The translations under genes were made by a program, and so were the position numbers. 64,000 nt of DNA from Tsukamurella sp. 8F (lineage in GTDB: Bacteria; Actinomycetota; Actinomycetes; Mycobacteriales; Mycobacteriaceae). The notes under the pieces were generated by a model that searched no databases, had not been told where the DNA came from, and saw only the letters and a program-made list of their open reading frames with translations. Of this stretch, positions 9,561 through 17,828 are shown piece by piece; the stretch's first letter is position 1; every line of letters starts with the position of its first letter. The DNA lies in contig NZ_JARFTP010000015.1 of the NCBI RefSeq assembly GCF_029167375.1, positions 1 to 64,000 on the forward strand, given 5' to 3'.

Positions 9561-9585
9561 GCTGAGAAATTTCTGAGATCTCAGC
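9561..9585. promoter_or_regulatory. Inverted repeat upstream of GT87 gene, possible operator
   Basis: GCTGAGA (9561-9567) and TCTCAGC (9579-9585) are 7-bp perfect arms separated by 11 bases; the locally A/T-rich centre contains the 10-bp palindrome AGAAATTTCT. In this GC-rich context it stands out and could be an operator for the downstream gene. Confidence 0.35.
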
Positions 9586-9885
9586 GAGTGGCGCAACTCC
9601 GTGACTGCGGATCAACGCACTAGCCATACCGTAACTGTTCGTGCCCACACTGAGACCCTTCTCCGACGGTCGCTTCTATCGGCTTCGGGCGACACGTCAG
9701 CGGGCTGCCGACTCTTCCCGCCTCGTCGCGGTGTCCGACACACCCGGTCGATCTGCCCGCCACACCCGGCCCGATGCGATCGGCGGCGTACTGGTGCCCG
9801 GCCACCGCGGCCCGGCCACCTCCACTGGGACGCTGGACCGCCGCCCGCCGTCACCGAACACTCACTCCGCGAAAGAGGACGCTAC

Positions 9886-11166
9886 ATGCGAGTTTCTCGA
9901 CGCCTCATGCTCTGCTGCCTCCTCGCCGGGGTAGTCGCCTTACTCATCCAGTACGCGATCATTCCCTTCTACGCACCCCCCGGATTCGGGCTGTTCGCCA
10001 ATGGCGGTGACTTCTGGGTGTATCGCCTCGGCGCCGAGCAGGTGTTGAAGGGCGACTCCCTGTACTCGCTCATTCCGCCTGGGGTCTCCTTCACGTATCC
10101 GCCCATGGCTGCAATACTTTTCGTCCCTTTGACGTTCGGGGCACCCGCCACGACCTCACTGATCTGGTTCCTGCTCAGTGTCGCAGCGCTCGGTTCGGTC
10201 GTGTGGCGCTGCTTCCGCGTGTGCGGCTACTCCCGCGACTGGAAGCTCGCCGTCGCATCCTTCGGCATCACGCTGGCATTCTTCGACCTGGAGGCGATCC
10301 GCGGCACGATCTGGCAGGGCCAGATCAACATCCTCATCATGGCGATCATCGTGTGGGACTTGACAAGACCGTCCGGAGCGCGTTTGCGTGGATGGTCTGT
10401 GGGAATCGCGGCCGGTATCAAGCTCACCGCGCTACTCTTCCTGCCCTACCTCGTCGTTACCCGGCAATGGCGTGCCGCTGCAACAGCCGCGATATCCGCG
10501 ATCCTGACGGTCGGCATCGGCGCTGCACTGCTGCCGGCCGACTCCAGAGACTATTGGCTACACGATGTCGGGATGGTCAGTCGTATCGGTGATGTCACTC
10601 ATCCAGCGAATCAATCGGTGAATGGCGTCCTAGCGAACCTATCGGCGCCGAGGGCAGTGCCTTTGGCGTTGTGGCTTGTGTGCGCGACGGTCGTTGTCGC
10701 GCTAGCACTCGCTGCCGCGGCGCGGTACAGAAACACCAGCCGCGAGACGTTCAGCATCGTCCTGGTCGGACTCGCAGCATGCGCCGCCACGCCGCTGGCG
10801 TGGAGCCACCACTGGGTGTGGTTCGCACCCGTGATCGTCCTACTGTTCATCCGCGCCCATACGTCGCCCGGACCTGCTAGGTGGCGATGGGGGATCGCAA
10901 CAGTCGGTCTGGCAGTCGCGGCATCGATGTGGCTGACCGTTCTCATCTACGAGATCGTGAAGTCGATCGGGCAGGTCGGCGCGGCCGGCGCCGCCCCGGC
11001 GATGGACGCCGCCATCGAACAGATCCCGAGCTGGGCGCGGGCACTGACGTGCGGCGTTCCCGTCGTCGTCCTGATCTTCATCTGCTCAGCGGCACTGCTG
11101 ATCGCCCGCAAGACAGAGCATGCGCGGCAGCAGCCGGCAGACAGCGCAGCGCCACCTGAACGCTAA
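9886..11166 (+). CDS. GT87 family mannosyltransferase, island copy
   Basis: This 426-residue polytopic membrane protein is a paralogue of the one at 3615-4910. Shared landmarks are the N-terminal Asp loop GDFWVYRLGAEQVL (residues 43-56), FTYPPMAAILFVPL, IWQGQINILIMAIIVWDL, GIKLTALLFLPYLVVTRQWRA and WSHHWVWFAPV. The family transfers mannose from polyprenyl-phosphomannose to lipoglycans on the outer face of the membrane. The ATG at 9886 is preceded by GAAAGAGGA, a good ribosome binding site, and the N terminus MRVSRRLMLCCLLAGVV is a normal first helix. It sits at the right end of the putative tRNA-Ser island, suggesting an acquired or duplicated glycosylation function (inference). Confidence 0.85.
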   Translation: MRVSRRLMLCCLLAGVVALLIQYAIIPFYAPPGFGLFANGGDFWVYRLGAEQVLKGDSLYSLIPPGVSFTYPPMAAILFVPLTFGAPATTSLIWFLLSVAALGSVVWRCFRVCGYSRDWKLAVASFGITLAFFDLEAIRGTIWQGQINILIMAIIVWDLTRPSGARLRGWSVGIAAGIKLTALLFLPYLVVTRQWRAAATAAISAILTVGIGAALLPADSRDYWLHDVGMVSRIGDVTHPANQSVNGVLANLSAPRAVPLALWLVCATVVVALALAAAARYRNTSRETFSIVLVGLAACAATPLAWSHHWVWFAPVIVLLFIRAHTSPGPARWRWGIATVGLAVAASMWLTVLIYEIVKSIGQVGAAGAAPAMDAAIEQIPSWARALTCGVPVVVLIFICSAALLIARKTEHARQQPADSAAPPER

Positions 11167-11313
11167 CCCGCGCTGGAGCGCATGGCGCACCTTCGGTGCT
11201 GCACCGGTCCACTGACACCGCCACCGCCGCAGGCCGATGTGCTGCTGACGTCGAGCACAGTAACGCGATGCCGAGACATGCCTATGAGTCGGAATCCCCT
11301 GTCCTCCGCCATT

Positions 11314-11354
11314 GAAACAGCTTGTGAGCTGGACGTACGGTCGCAGGCTGTTTC
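11314..11354. terminator. Inverted repeat between convergent genes
   Basis: GAAACAGC (11314-11321) and GCTGTTTC (11347-11354) form an 8-bp stem with a 25-nt loop, in the gap between the convergent GT87 and LGFP lipoprotein genes. It could serve as a two-way terminator, or belong to the right end of the island, which it abuts. Confidence 0.45.
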
Positions 11355-11382
11355 TATCGCGTCGATGTCCCGGCCCACGGAG

Positions 11383-12108
11383 TCATAGCCCCGCCGGGAC
11401 CGTCTTGCCGTTCACGACGACCGTCAGCGCCCCGGTCTTGGTGTCGAAGGTGATCTTGCCGTGCTCGAAGGTGGTCACCCGGCGACTGCCGTCGACCGCC
11501 TCGTCGCTCGTAGGCACTCCCAGCGGACCGGCTGACCCGTTCTTGCCCTCAGCGTTCTTCACCGGGTTCCCGGCGGCGTCGCGCTCGACGTTCCATGCGT
11601 CGCGGATCCTGCCCCAGGTGATGTGGGCGGTCGTGGCGGGATCGCTGTTCTTCGCCGTGATCACACCTCCCTTGAACTGCTGGAAGATCACGCCGCTCTC
11701 GCGCGTGCCCGCATTGCGGTCCCCATCCAGCGGCGCGCCGAGGGCCTTCTTCTCGGCCGCAGTCGAGGCGCGGTACCTGGCGGCGATCGAGCCCTGGAGC
11801 GTCACCTGTGTGCCGTTGACCCCCTTGAGCGTCACCTTGCCGGCTGCCGCGCGCCCGGAGGCCGCCGCACCGCTGGAGGCAGACGCACCACCGGAGGCGG
11901 ACGCACCACCGGAGGCGGACGCGGTGACCGAGGTGGTCGTGGCTGCGCTGGACGGCGCGGCGGCGCCCGACGCCGTCCCGACCGATGTCGCGGCAGGCGA
12001 AGACGTGGATCCCCCACCGGAATCGCCGCCACAGGCGGTGGCGAAGAGCGACACCGCGACCAGACCCGAGGCGACGGCAGCGGTACGACGATGTGCGGTG
12101 ATCCTCAT
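11383..12108 (-). CDS. LGFP-repeat lipoprotein
   Basis: This 241-residue protein carries a lipoprotein signal peptide with lipobox FATAC (Cys26), then a Ser/Ala/Gly-rich linker (residues 27-90) and a C-terminal domain containing LGFP-type repeats: KKALGAPLDGD at about 127-137 and GPLGVPTSDE near 203-212. LGFP repeats bind cell-wall components in mycolate-containing actinobacteria. The linker is coded by a short DNA repeat (see 11867-11920). Expected location is the outer leaflet of the plasma membrane, reaching into the wall. It converges with the island GT87 gene and lies downstream of the anchored hydrolase gene on the same strand with a 107-base gap, so co-transcription is possible but unproven. 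Confidence 0.85.
   Translation of the reverse strand: MRITAHRRTAAVASGLVAVSLFATACGGDSGGGSTSSPAATSVGTASGAAAPSSAATTTSVTASASGGASASGGASASSGAAASGRAAAGKVTLKGVNGTQVTLQGSIAARYRASTAAEKKALGAPLDGDRNAGTRESGVIFQQFKGGVITAKNSDPATTAHITWGRIRDAWNVERDAAGNPVKNAEGKNGSAGPLGVPTSDEAVDGSRRVTTFEHGKITFDTKTGALTVVVNGKTVPAGL
11867..11920. repeat. 18-bp tandem repeat in the lipoprotein linker
   Basis: Three consecutive 18-base units lie at 11867-11884, 11885-11902 and 11903-11920. The last two are identical (each starting GCACCACCGGAGG) and the first differs at a few positions. They encode the repeated ASGGAS segment of the linker. In-frame expansion or contraction would change only tether length. Confidence 0.85.
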
Positions 12109-12215
12109 GAAGCTCCTTCTCGCTCCGGGCGTTCATGCCAGCGGAACGGCGGTCGGTCGACGATGTTCGTGACTCACGTCACGCGGTCGGCTTCCGACTG
12201 TAGCCGGTAGCGCGA

Positions 12216-13097
12216 CTAGTCCTCCGCGCCGAGCCGGGCGACCACCCAGCGCGCGGTGTCCGGGCTCGACCGGATGGTCGAGTGGTCGACAGGCGCCGCG
12301 CCGGGGAATGCCCCGTCGTAGAGCACGTTGGTGACTCCCGGCTCTTCGATGAACGAACAGGTGGGGGCCGGCGTCGCGAACTGGTCGTGGCTGGTCGCGA
12401 TCACCGAATAGGCGACACCGGGCTGGCTGAGGCGACCGGACTCGAAGATCCGCGCGAAAACTTTTGAGCCGGGCGCGATCTGGAGCGATCCGGCCGCGGC
12501 GGGCACGGCGCGGCCGAGGAGCGCCGGGATCGCGGGCACGGCGCGGAACACCGGGAACGGCTTCGCCGGCAGGCCCATCGCCCGCGCGAACCCGGCACCG
12601 TCACAGCGCGCGGTCTCCGGCGCGATGAACACCGCGCGGTCCACGTCGGGCGCACCGTGCAGAACCTTCAGATAGTAGTCCGCCACCACGCTGCCGGCGG
12701 AGTGCGCGACGAACGCGACCTTCGCCGCACCCGTCTGTTTCCGCACGTCAGCGATGTACGCGCCGAGGTCCGCCGCCGCGGCCGGCACATCGCCCGCCCA
12801 ACGGTTGCCGTCGACCACACCCGCCTGGAAGACGAGCGCGCAGAAGCCCGCGCCCCGAAGCGCATCGGTCACGGCCTTCCACTGCCCCGCGGTCTCGCCG
12901 ACGGTGCCGTCGCCGCCGGGGAGCACGACGACCGGCGCGGCGTTGTCCGCGCATTCCACCGGCGCCGCGACGACCTCGCCTCGATTCACCGCGGGCGGCC
13001 CGACGACCCATGCCCAAGCCAGCGCGGCGGCGAGCAGCAGCACGACTGCGCATACCGCTATCAGCACGTACTTACCGATCCTCCGAACCATGCGCAC
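12216..13097 (-). CDS. Membrane-anchored alpha/beta-hydrolase (lipase/esterase-like)
   Basis: This 293-residue protein has an N-terminal signal anchor (IGKYVLIAVCAVVLLLAAAL, residues 7-26) followed by an extracytoplasmic alpha/beta-hydrolase domain. VVVLPGGDGTVGETAGQW at residues 56-73 is the oxyanion-region strand, and AHSAGSVVADYY at 131-142 contains the nucleophile elbow with Ser133. A late His in SHDQF (about residue 236) is a triad candidate. It resembles class-2 triacylglycerol lipase/EstA-type esterases; the substrate is unknown. Two in-frame ATGs (13097 and 13091) are possible starts. It is divergent from the VanX-like peptidase gene, with only 66 bases between. Confidence 0.8.
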   Translation of the reverse strand: MRMVRRIGKYVLIAVCAVVLLLAAALAWAWVVGPPAVNRGEVVAAPVECADNAAPVVVLPGGDGTVGETAGQWKAVTDALRGAGFCALVFQAGVVDGNRWAGDVPAAAADLGAYIADVRKQTGAAKVAFVAHSAGSVVADYYLKVLHGAPDVDRAVFIAPETARCDGAGFARAMGLPAKPFPVFRAVPAIPALLGRAVPAAAGSLQIAPGSKVFARIFESGRLSQPGVAYSVIATSHDQFATPAPTCSFIEEPGVTNVLYDGAFPGAAPVDHSTIRSSPDTARWVVARLGAED

Positions 13098-13163
13098 TCA
13101 CTCCCCCTCCGCTGGACATCGATGCATCCCCCTTCGGAGAGCATACGAAGTACCCTCTCGTGC

Positions 13164-13817
13164 ATGAGAGTAGCGAGGATGGCAGCCACGGTCGCCCTTG
13201 CCGCGCTGGTGGCGGCCCCGCTGGCGCCCGCCTCTGCGGCGCCGGGCGTCTCGGCGGCTCAGGCTGCGGCCGGGTTGGTGGACGTGCGGACCGCGGTGCC
13301 CGACGCGATCATCGACATGCGCTATGCGACGGCGCAGAACTTCGTGGGCGTGCAGCTGTACCCGACAGGCGCCCGCTGCCTCGTGAACCGATCCATGGCG
13401 TCGGGGCTGAAGACCGCGGCAGACGGCCTGCGGAAGCAGGGACGCAAGCTCGTGTTCTGGGACTGCTACCGCCCGCACTCGGTGCAGGTGCGCATGTTCC
13501 AGAAGGTGCCGAACCCGACGTTCGTCGCGAAGCCCGGCGACTACTCGCGTAGCCACGAGACCGGCCGCTCCGTAGACGCGACCCTCGCCGACTCGAACGG
13601 AAAGCTCATCGATATGGGAACCGGATTCGACGACTTCTCCGCGCGTGCAGGCGCTTTCGCGACGTCAGACGTGTCCGCCACGCAGCAGGCGAACCGCTCC
13701 GCGCTTCGCTCGGCGATGTCCGCGGGCGGCCTGAGCCCCTACTCCGGCGAGTGGTGGCACTTCGACGGACCGGGGGCAGGCGTCGACCGCCCGATCGTGG
13801 ACGTACCCGTGACGTAG
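13164..13817 (+). CDS. Secreted D-alanyl-D-alanine dipeptidase (VanX-like, M15D)
   Basis: This 217-residue secreted zinc peptidase cleaves free D-Ala-D-Ala or related cell-wall dipeptides. The signal peptide is residues 1-26 (ALAALVAAPLAPASAAP). Catalytic residues are all present: Arg103 in CYRP, zinc ligands His131 and Asp138 in SRSHETGRSVDATL, catalytic Glu196 and zinc ligand His199 in EWWHF. Being exported, it most likely recycles peptidoglycan fragments in the envelope rather than conferring vancomycin resistance as cytoplasmic VanX does (inference); no vanH/vanA genes are nearby. It converges with the phytase-like lipoprotein gene with only 13 bases between stops. Confidence 0.92.
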   Translation: MRVARMAATVALAALVAAPLAPASAAPGVSAAQAAAGLVDVRTAVPDAIIDMRYATAQNFVGVQLYPTGARCLVNRSMASGLKTAADGLRKQGRKLVFWDCYRPHSVQVRMFQKVPNPTFVAKPGDYSRSHETGRSVDATLADSNGKLIDMGTGFDDFSARAGAFATSDVSATQQANRSALRSAMSAGGLSPYSGEWWHFDGPGAGVDRPIVDVPVT

Positions 13818-13830
13818 GCGTACCGGGTGC

Positions 13831-15411
13831 CTATCGGACGCTGACCTCGATCGAGCGCTCGACAGTCGGCTCCGTCACCTTCGAGGTGTCGACCTCGAGG
13901 ATCTCGCCCGTATCCTGCATCCCGTTCGGGAGTGTCTTCTCCTTAAGCGTGAACGGCGGCTTCTCGGAGTCGAGGCCCGCGAGGCCGAAGTCACTGTCGT
14001 TCGAGATATACAGTGTCCTGCCGCCGTCCAGGGTCGCGACGCCCTCGATCTTGTCGTGGGCGTAGAACATGCCCCTGGGACTCAGGCGGTCCAGCAGCTT
14101 CCCGAGGTCCAGGGCGACGGTCTTCTTCACCACAGTGATGCCCGCCTGCTTCAGTTTCGCCTGCGCCGCAGCAGGATCCGTGACACCGACCATCGTCTCC
14201 AGCGCCTGACCGCCGACCTCGATCCCGGCGTTCGGCGAATACTGCCCGACCTTGGTGGAGGGCCCGATGTCGGTGGCTCCCGCGATGTCGACGCGGTAGA
14301 TCACCTTGTTCGCACCAGGCGCGAGCTTGCCGTCCCGCTCGTCGACGAGGAACTCCGTCGGTGACACCGCCGTTATCTCGGAGACCGCCTTCCCGGTCTT
14401 CTGCGGATCGTCCAACAGGTAGCCGAATTCCCTGACCGCCTTGGTCTTCAGGTCCACCGTGACGATACGCGTCAGCGGCACGCTCTTCGCACTGCCGCCG
14501 AGACCGGGCGTCTTCAACGCCGACTGCATGATCCCGACGAGGGTGCCACCGTCGGGTGTGACCGTCAGGCCCTCCATGCCCTGGTTCGGGGTGCGCAGTG
14601 CCAGTTCGGCGGGAAGCCCTTTACCCGGCGAGAGCCTTTCCAGCTCTTTGCCGTTCGCGTCGAAGTGCACGAGATACGGCCCGTACTCGTCGGACACCCA
14701 GAATGTGCCGTCCTTCATCGCGACGAGTCCCTCGGGATCCAGCCCACGGACCGAGGTGGGCTGCGGGCGCCCGTCGAGGTCGACGATGGTCTCACCGGTC
14801 GCAGCGCCCGGATCGACCAGTCCGTTGAGCGGAGCACCGTCCGGGGCGGTCAGCTTGATCACCCGCTCGAGCGTTGCGGTTCCCCCGCCGAGCCGAAACC
14901 GCCCGATCTCCGGGGTGAAATCCGGTACGGGCTCGACCTTCTCGTCGTCCGAGCGGCCGTCTACGTTGGGCCCGCGGTCCGTGAGACCGTAGAATTCGCC
15001 GGGCGCGCCGGGCACAGGCGTGAGTGCGGATCCGTGCGCGCTCGCCTGGATCGTGGCGTTGCCCGCCTCGGCGAGCGGCGCGATGTCGGTCGAGAACAGG
15101 GCGACGCCAGGCGCCGTCGTCAGCTTCAGCTTCTCCGTCCCCGTGAAACCCCGGTCGGGCATGTAGCGCACGCCGCCTCCGGCAACGGACTCGACTGTGC
15201 CGTGTTCCGGCTTCGCGATCTGCGTGACGGCGCCGCCCTTACCCGCATCGAAGAGTTGCGCGGCCGAGATGTTCAGCAACGTGTCCTTGCCGGTCTTCAA
15301 CTTCAGCGGCTCGTCCTTGGGGCCGGAGGAGTTTCCGCAGGCGGCCAGCAGGAGGGTGCCGGCGACGACGGCGGGCAGGGCTCGGATCAACGTCTTCACG
15401 CCCACGTGCAT
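13831..15411 (-). CDS. Phytase-like esterase-domain lipoprotein
   Basis: This 526-residue lipoprotein has a signal peptide with lipobox LLAAC (Cys25). The body matches the esterase-like activity of phytase family, a beta-propeller-type domain: EFYGLTDRGPNVDG (about residues 130-143), LDPEGLVAMKDGTFWVSDEYGPYLVHFD (acidic, metal-binding character), NQGMEGLTVTPDGGTL, SEITAVSPTEFLVDERDGK, and HDKIEGVATLDGGRTLYISNDSDFG at the C terminus. Family members bind Ca2+ and hydrolyse phosphate esters, but activity in actinobacterial homologues is poorly defined. I chose the ATG at 15411 since it directly begins the signal peptide; longer in-frame starts add unlikely residues. Divergent from the PE-PPE gene with 116 bases between. 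Confidence 0.82.
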   Translation of the reverse strand: MHVGVKTLIRALPAVVAGTLLLAACGNSSGPKDEPLKLKTGKDTLLNISAAQLFDAGKGGAVTQIAKPEHGTVESVAGGGVRYMPDRGFTGTEKLKLTTAPGVALFSTDIAPLAEAGNATIQASAHGSALTPVPGAPGEFYGLTDRGPNVDGRSDDEKVEPVPDFTPEIGRFRLGGGTATLERVIKLTAPDGAPLNGLVDPGAATGETIVDLDGRPQPTSVRGLDPEGLVAMKDGTFWVSDEYGPYLVHFDANGKELERLSPGKGLPAELALRTPNQGMEGLTVTPDGGTLVGIMQSALKTPGLGGSAKSVPLTRIVTVDLKTKAVREFGYLLDDPQKTGKAVSEITAVSPTEFLVDERDGKLAPGANKVIYRVDIAGATDIGPSTKVGQYSPNAGIEVGGQALETMVGVTDPAAAQAKLKQAGITVVKKTVALDLGKLLDRLSPRGMFYAHDKIEGVATLDGGRTLYISNDSDFGLAGLDSEKPPFTLKEKTLPNGMQDTGEILEVDTSKVTEPTVERSIEVSVR

Positions 15412-15527
15412 AGCAGAATCAAGTGTCCCCGCGCCGTCGGGAAGGTGAAGTTCCTGGCGATTCGCGTCTTGCACCCCCGCCACTGTGCCAAGGTGAGGAG
15501 TCTGCGTCCAGCAACGGGAGAGCACAC

Positions 15528-17126
15528 ATGCGCACAGGACTCCGCAACGCCACAGTCACCCTGCTCGCGATGGTCGGAGTGCTTGTGCTGCTCGCCTCGC
15601 CCGCATGGGCCGCAACGCCCGTGCTCGTCGTCCCCGGGACGGGAACCAAGGATCCGAGCTCCTCTCCGAATTACGAGCAGAACGCGATCGACTACTACGT
15701 CGAGCCCAGCGACGCATGCACCGATTGCACGGCGATACCGGTGCCGTATACAGCCGAATTCTTCCCGTTCCCGTTCGCCGGCTGGGGCGGGCTCGAGGGC
15801 GCGAAGTGGAACGACTCCGTCGCCGACGGTGTCTCGAGCCTCGACTCCGTCTATTCCGCCACCCACGTCGCCGGCGACCCGCTCGTGATCTTCGGGTACT
15901 CGCAGGGTGCGACCGTCGCGTCGTATTACAAGGAGCAGCTCGCCGCAGACGGCGGTGTCCCTGACGGCACATCCTTCGTACTCATCGCGAACCCGAACCG
16001 ACCCAACGGCGGGCTGTTCGAACGCCTCGCGGCGCTCGGTACGGTCCCGATCCTCGACGCGACGTTCGGCAGGTCGACACCCACCGACACATCGGGCACC
16101 GTGAACACCACGGACGTCGCTTTCCAGTACGACGGCGTCGCCGACTTCCCGACCTACCCGGGTAACCTCCTCGCGACCGCCAACGCCATCGCGGGCTTCT
16201 GGTACATCCACGGTGAGTACCTCGCGCCGCGGGGAACAGACACTCCCGACCAGACGCCCTACGGTTACACACCCGCCGAGGTCTCGGCAGCGGTCGAGGC
16301 CGCATCGGCGTCGTGTACAGCCGCGACGTACTGCCGCGTCGAGGGCGATACCCGCTACATCACGTTGCCCGCACGCACCCTGCCGATCATGCAGCCTCTC
16401 CTCGACCTCGGCACCTCCACCGGGACGTCTGCCGCCATCGTGCCCATCGTCGACCTGCTCTCGCCGGTCGCGCGCGTTCTCATCGAGACCGGCTACGACC
16501 GCTCGTCCTACTCGACTCCCACTCCCGCGCAGGCACTCCCGGCGGTCGACCCGATCGCCCTCGGCGTGGGCCTCGCCGGCGCCACCGTCCAGGGCGTAAC
16601 GGACGCTGCATCGGACCTGGGTGTGGGCCCGCGCTCGGCCGGATCCACCACGCCCGCCGCCGACGGTGGCCCCGCCCAGTCCGTCACGGCTGCCGGTGCG
16701 GCCACCGCGCGGGGTGCGCAGCAGGCCGGGTCCGCGGGCCCCACGGCGGGGACGTCCGCCGCGAGCGCGGGTACCTCGAACGCGACCACCGAGGCGTCGA
16801 CCACCAAGGCGTCGGGCACTGCGGCGGCGAGGACTGCGGCGGCGGTGAGTGCGGGCGCGTCCGAGGAGTCCGGCACGGCCAAGGACGCGGGCGCACAAGC
16901 CGCTAAGGATGCGGTCGGCTCCGCTGCCGGGACTGCGGGCTCCATCGGGTCCGCGGTTCGCAACGCCGTCAACGACGCGGTGGGCGCGACCACGGGCCAT
17001 GGCGAGACGACGACGGGCTCGAATACAGCGGGATCGGACACGTCGGGTTCGCACTCACCGTCCGGGTCGGACGGGGCCTCGGGTGCGGAAGGCGGATCCA
17101 CACGAACGGACGCGACCGCGCACTGA
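15528..17126 (+). CDS. Secreted PE-PPE domain (serine hydrolase) protein
   Basis: This 532-residue exported protein has a signal peptide (residues 1-29, VLVLLASPAWAATP) followed by the PE-PPE/cutinase-like alpha/beta-hydrolase domain (residues 30-330). The nucleophile elbow FGYSQGATVASYY holds Ser125; KWNDSVADG and TYPGNLLATANAIAGFWYIHGEY are typical of the family. The C-terminal ~190 residues are Ala/Ser/Thr/Gly-rich and repetitive without hydrophobic helices, a cell-wall-spanning tail. The domain is known from mycobacterial PE/PPE proteins and stand-alone homologues in related genera, where some act as esterases. ATG at 15528 is the only start giving a clean signal peptide. Confidence 0.9.
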   Translation: MRTGLRNATVTLLAMVGVLVLLASPAWAATPVLVVPGTGTKDPSSSPNYEQNAIDYYVEPSDACTDCTAIPVPYTAEFFPFPFAGWGGLEGAKWNDSVADGVSSLDSVYSATHVAGDPLVIFGYSQGATVASYYKEQLAADGGVPDGTSFVLIANPNRPNGGLFERLAALGTVPILDATFGRSTPTDTSGTVNTTDVAFQYDGVADFPTYPGNLLATANAIAGFWYIHGEYLAPRGTDTPDQTPYGYTPAEVSAAVEAASASCTAATYCRVEGDTRYITLPARTLPIMQPLLDLGTSTGTSAAIVPIVDLLSPVARVLIETGYDRSSYSTPTPAQALPAVDPIALGVGLAGATVQGVTDAASDLGVGPRSAGSTTPAADGGPAQSVTAAGAATARGAQQAGSAGPTAGTSAASAGTSNATTEASTTKASGTAAARTAAAVSAGASEESGTAKDAGAQAAKDAVGSAAGTAGSIGSAVRNAVNDAVGATTGHGETTTGSNTAGSDTSGSHSPSGSDGASGAEGGSTRTDATAH

Positions 17127-17158
17127 CGAGACTCCGCGGCCCGCGGCACCGGCCCGAC

Positions 17159-17707
17159 TCAGCGGGGCCGCGCAGACGACATCGCGGGCGCCTGGGCGCC
17201 ACCAGGCCGCGGCGTGAAGCCCTGGCCCTGCTGTCCGCCCGATGGCGCAGCAGACGTGGGCGCACCCGATGTCGGGACGCCCGGGCAGGGGGTGTGCGCC
17301 GTGACCGGCCCGTTCCCGTTCGCGTCGATACAGTCACTCTGCGTCGCGGTGGTCCGCGACGTGGTCGTGGTCATCGCCCCCGTGGCCTGCGGGCTGGTCC
17401 ACGGCGTCGTGGTAGTGGCCTCGGGCTGGGGCGCCTGCTCCTGGGTGGTGGTCTCGGCCCCGCCCGTGTCCCCGGATTCGGTGGTCTCGGCCTCGGTACC
17501 CTCCGCCACCGTCGTGGTAGGCACAGCGCTGCTGCGCGGCGCCTTCGAGACGGACGGCGTAGACGGCAACGATGCCGATGAAACCTGCGGCGGGGTCACC
17601 GTGAGGGAGGAGATCGACGATCCGCCGTCGCCCCCATTGCTGCATGCGGCAAGGGTCACGGCGGCGCCGACTGCGAGCGCAGCGCGGAGCAGGTGGGTCC
17701 TGGTCAT
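17159..17707 (-). CDS. Thr/Pro-rich lipoprotein of unknown function
   Basis: This 182-residue protein has a lipoprotein signal peptide with lipobox TLAAC (Cys22). The mature part is mostly low complexity: Ser/Thr/Pro- and Glu-rich (TTTVAEGTEAETTESG, TTTTPWTSP). One short ordered-looking patch, SDCIDANGNGPVTAHTPCPGVP near residues 124-145, carries the only two cysteines after the lipobox and resembles an excalibur/EF-hand-like loop, but too weakly to name. It converges with the PE-PPE gene. Function unknown. Confidence 0.65.
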   Translation of the reverse strand: MTRTHLLRAALAVGAAVTLAACSNGGDGGSSISSLTVTPPQVSSASLPSTPSVSKAPRSSAVPTTTVAEGTEAETTESGDTGGAETTTQEQAPQPEATTTTPWTSPQATGAMTTTTSRTTATQSDCIDANGNGPVTAHTPCPGVPTSGAPTSAAPSGGQQGQGFTPRPGGAQAPAMSSARPR

Positions 17708-17828
17708 GCGGCTAGCGTAGTGAACGACCGGCGGGCGGTCGGCGCATATCCACGCGATCGGATGCGCGGCAGGACCTTGCGGGGCGGTCCAACGCCCGAA
17801 CGCGGGAGAACATCGGGTTTTTCGGACA

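Larger units (their letters stand above)
9289..9885. other. Noncoding stretch upstream of island GT87 gene
   Basis: About 600 bases without a supportable gene. An in-frame extension of the GT87 frame exists from 9601, but its composition (SHTVTVRAHTETLLRRSLL...) is not like a protein N terminus and the real start has a good ribosome binding site at 9875. Two inverted repeats at 9503-9535 and 9561-9585 are listed separately. Confidence 0.5.
6492..11309. mobile_element. Putative decayed genomic island at the 3' end of tRNA-Ser(GGA)
   Basis: The last 20 bases of the tRNA (TCGAATCCCCTATCCTCCGC, 6492-6511) recur at 11290-11309 as CGGAATCCCCTGTCCTCCGC, 17 of 20 identical and in the same orientation, as expected of attL/attR. 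Between them the gene content breaks from housekeeping: an ~800-base stretch without convincing genes, a SARP regulator, a small secreted protein, a DUF2510-like protein and a second GT87 enzyme. No integrase or excisionase is recognisable, so if this is an integrated element it is a remnant. Evidence is positional; chance similarity of a short repeat cannot be excluded. Confidence 0.5.

Noticed and set aside
9601-9885. Extending the island GT87 protein to a start at 9601
   Set aside because: The added 95 residues have no signal or homology, and the ATG at 9886 has a good ribosome binding site and a proper first membrane helix.
11290-11309. A second tRNA-Ser gene
   Set aside because: Only the last 20 bases resemble a tRNA; there is no acceptor 5' strand, anticodon or D arm, so it is treated as an att-like remnant.
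13164-13817. Vancomycin-resistance dipeptidase (true VanX)
   Set aside because: The protein has a Sec signal peptide and no vanH/vanA neighbours, so a peptidoglycan-recycling role is more likely than resistance.
15396-17054. A 552-codon minus-strand frame over the PE-PPE gene
   Set aside because: Antisense to a protein with a signal peptide and a GYSQG nucleophile; composition is extreme Arg/Gly without motifs.
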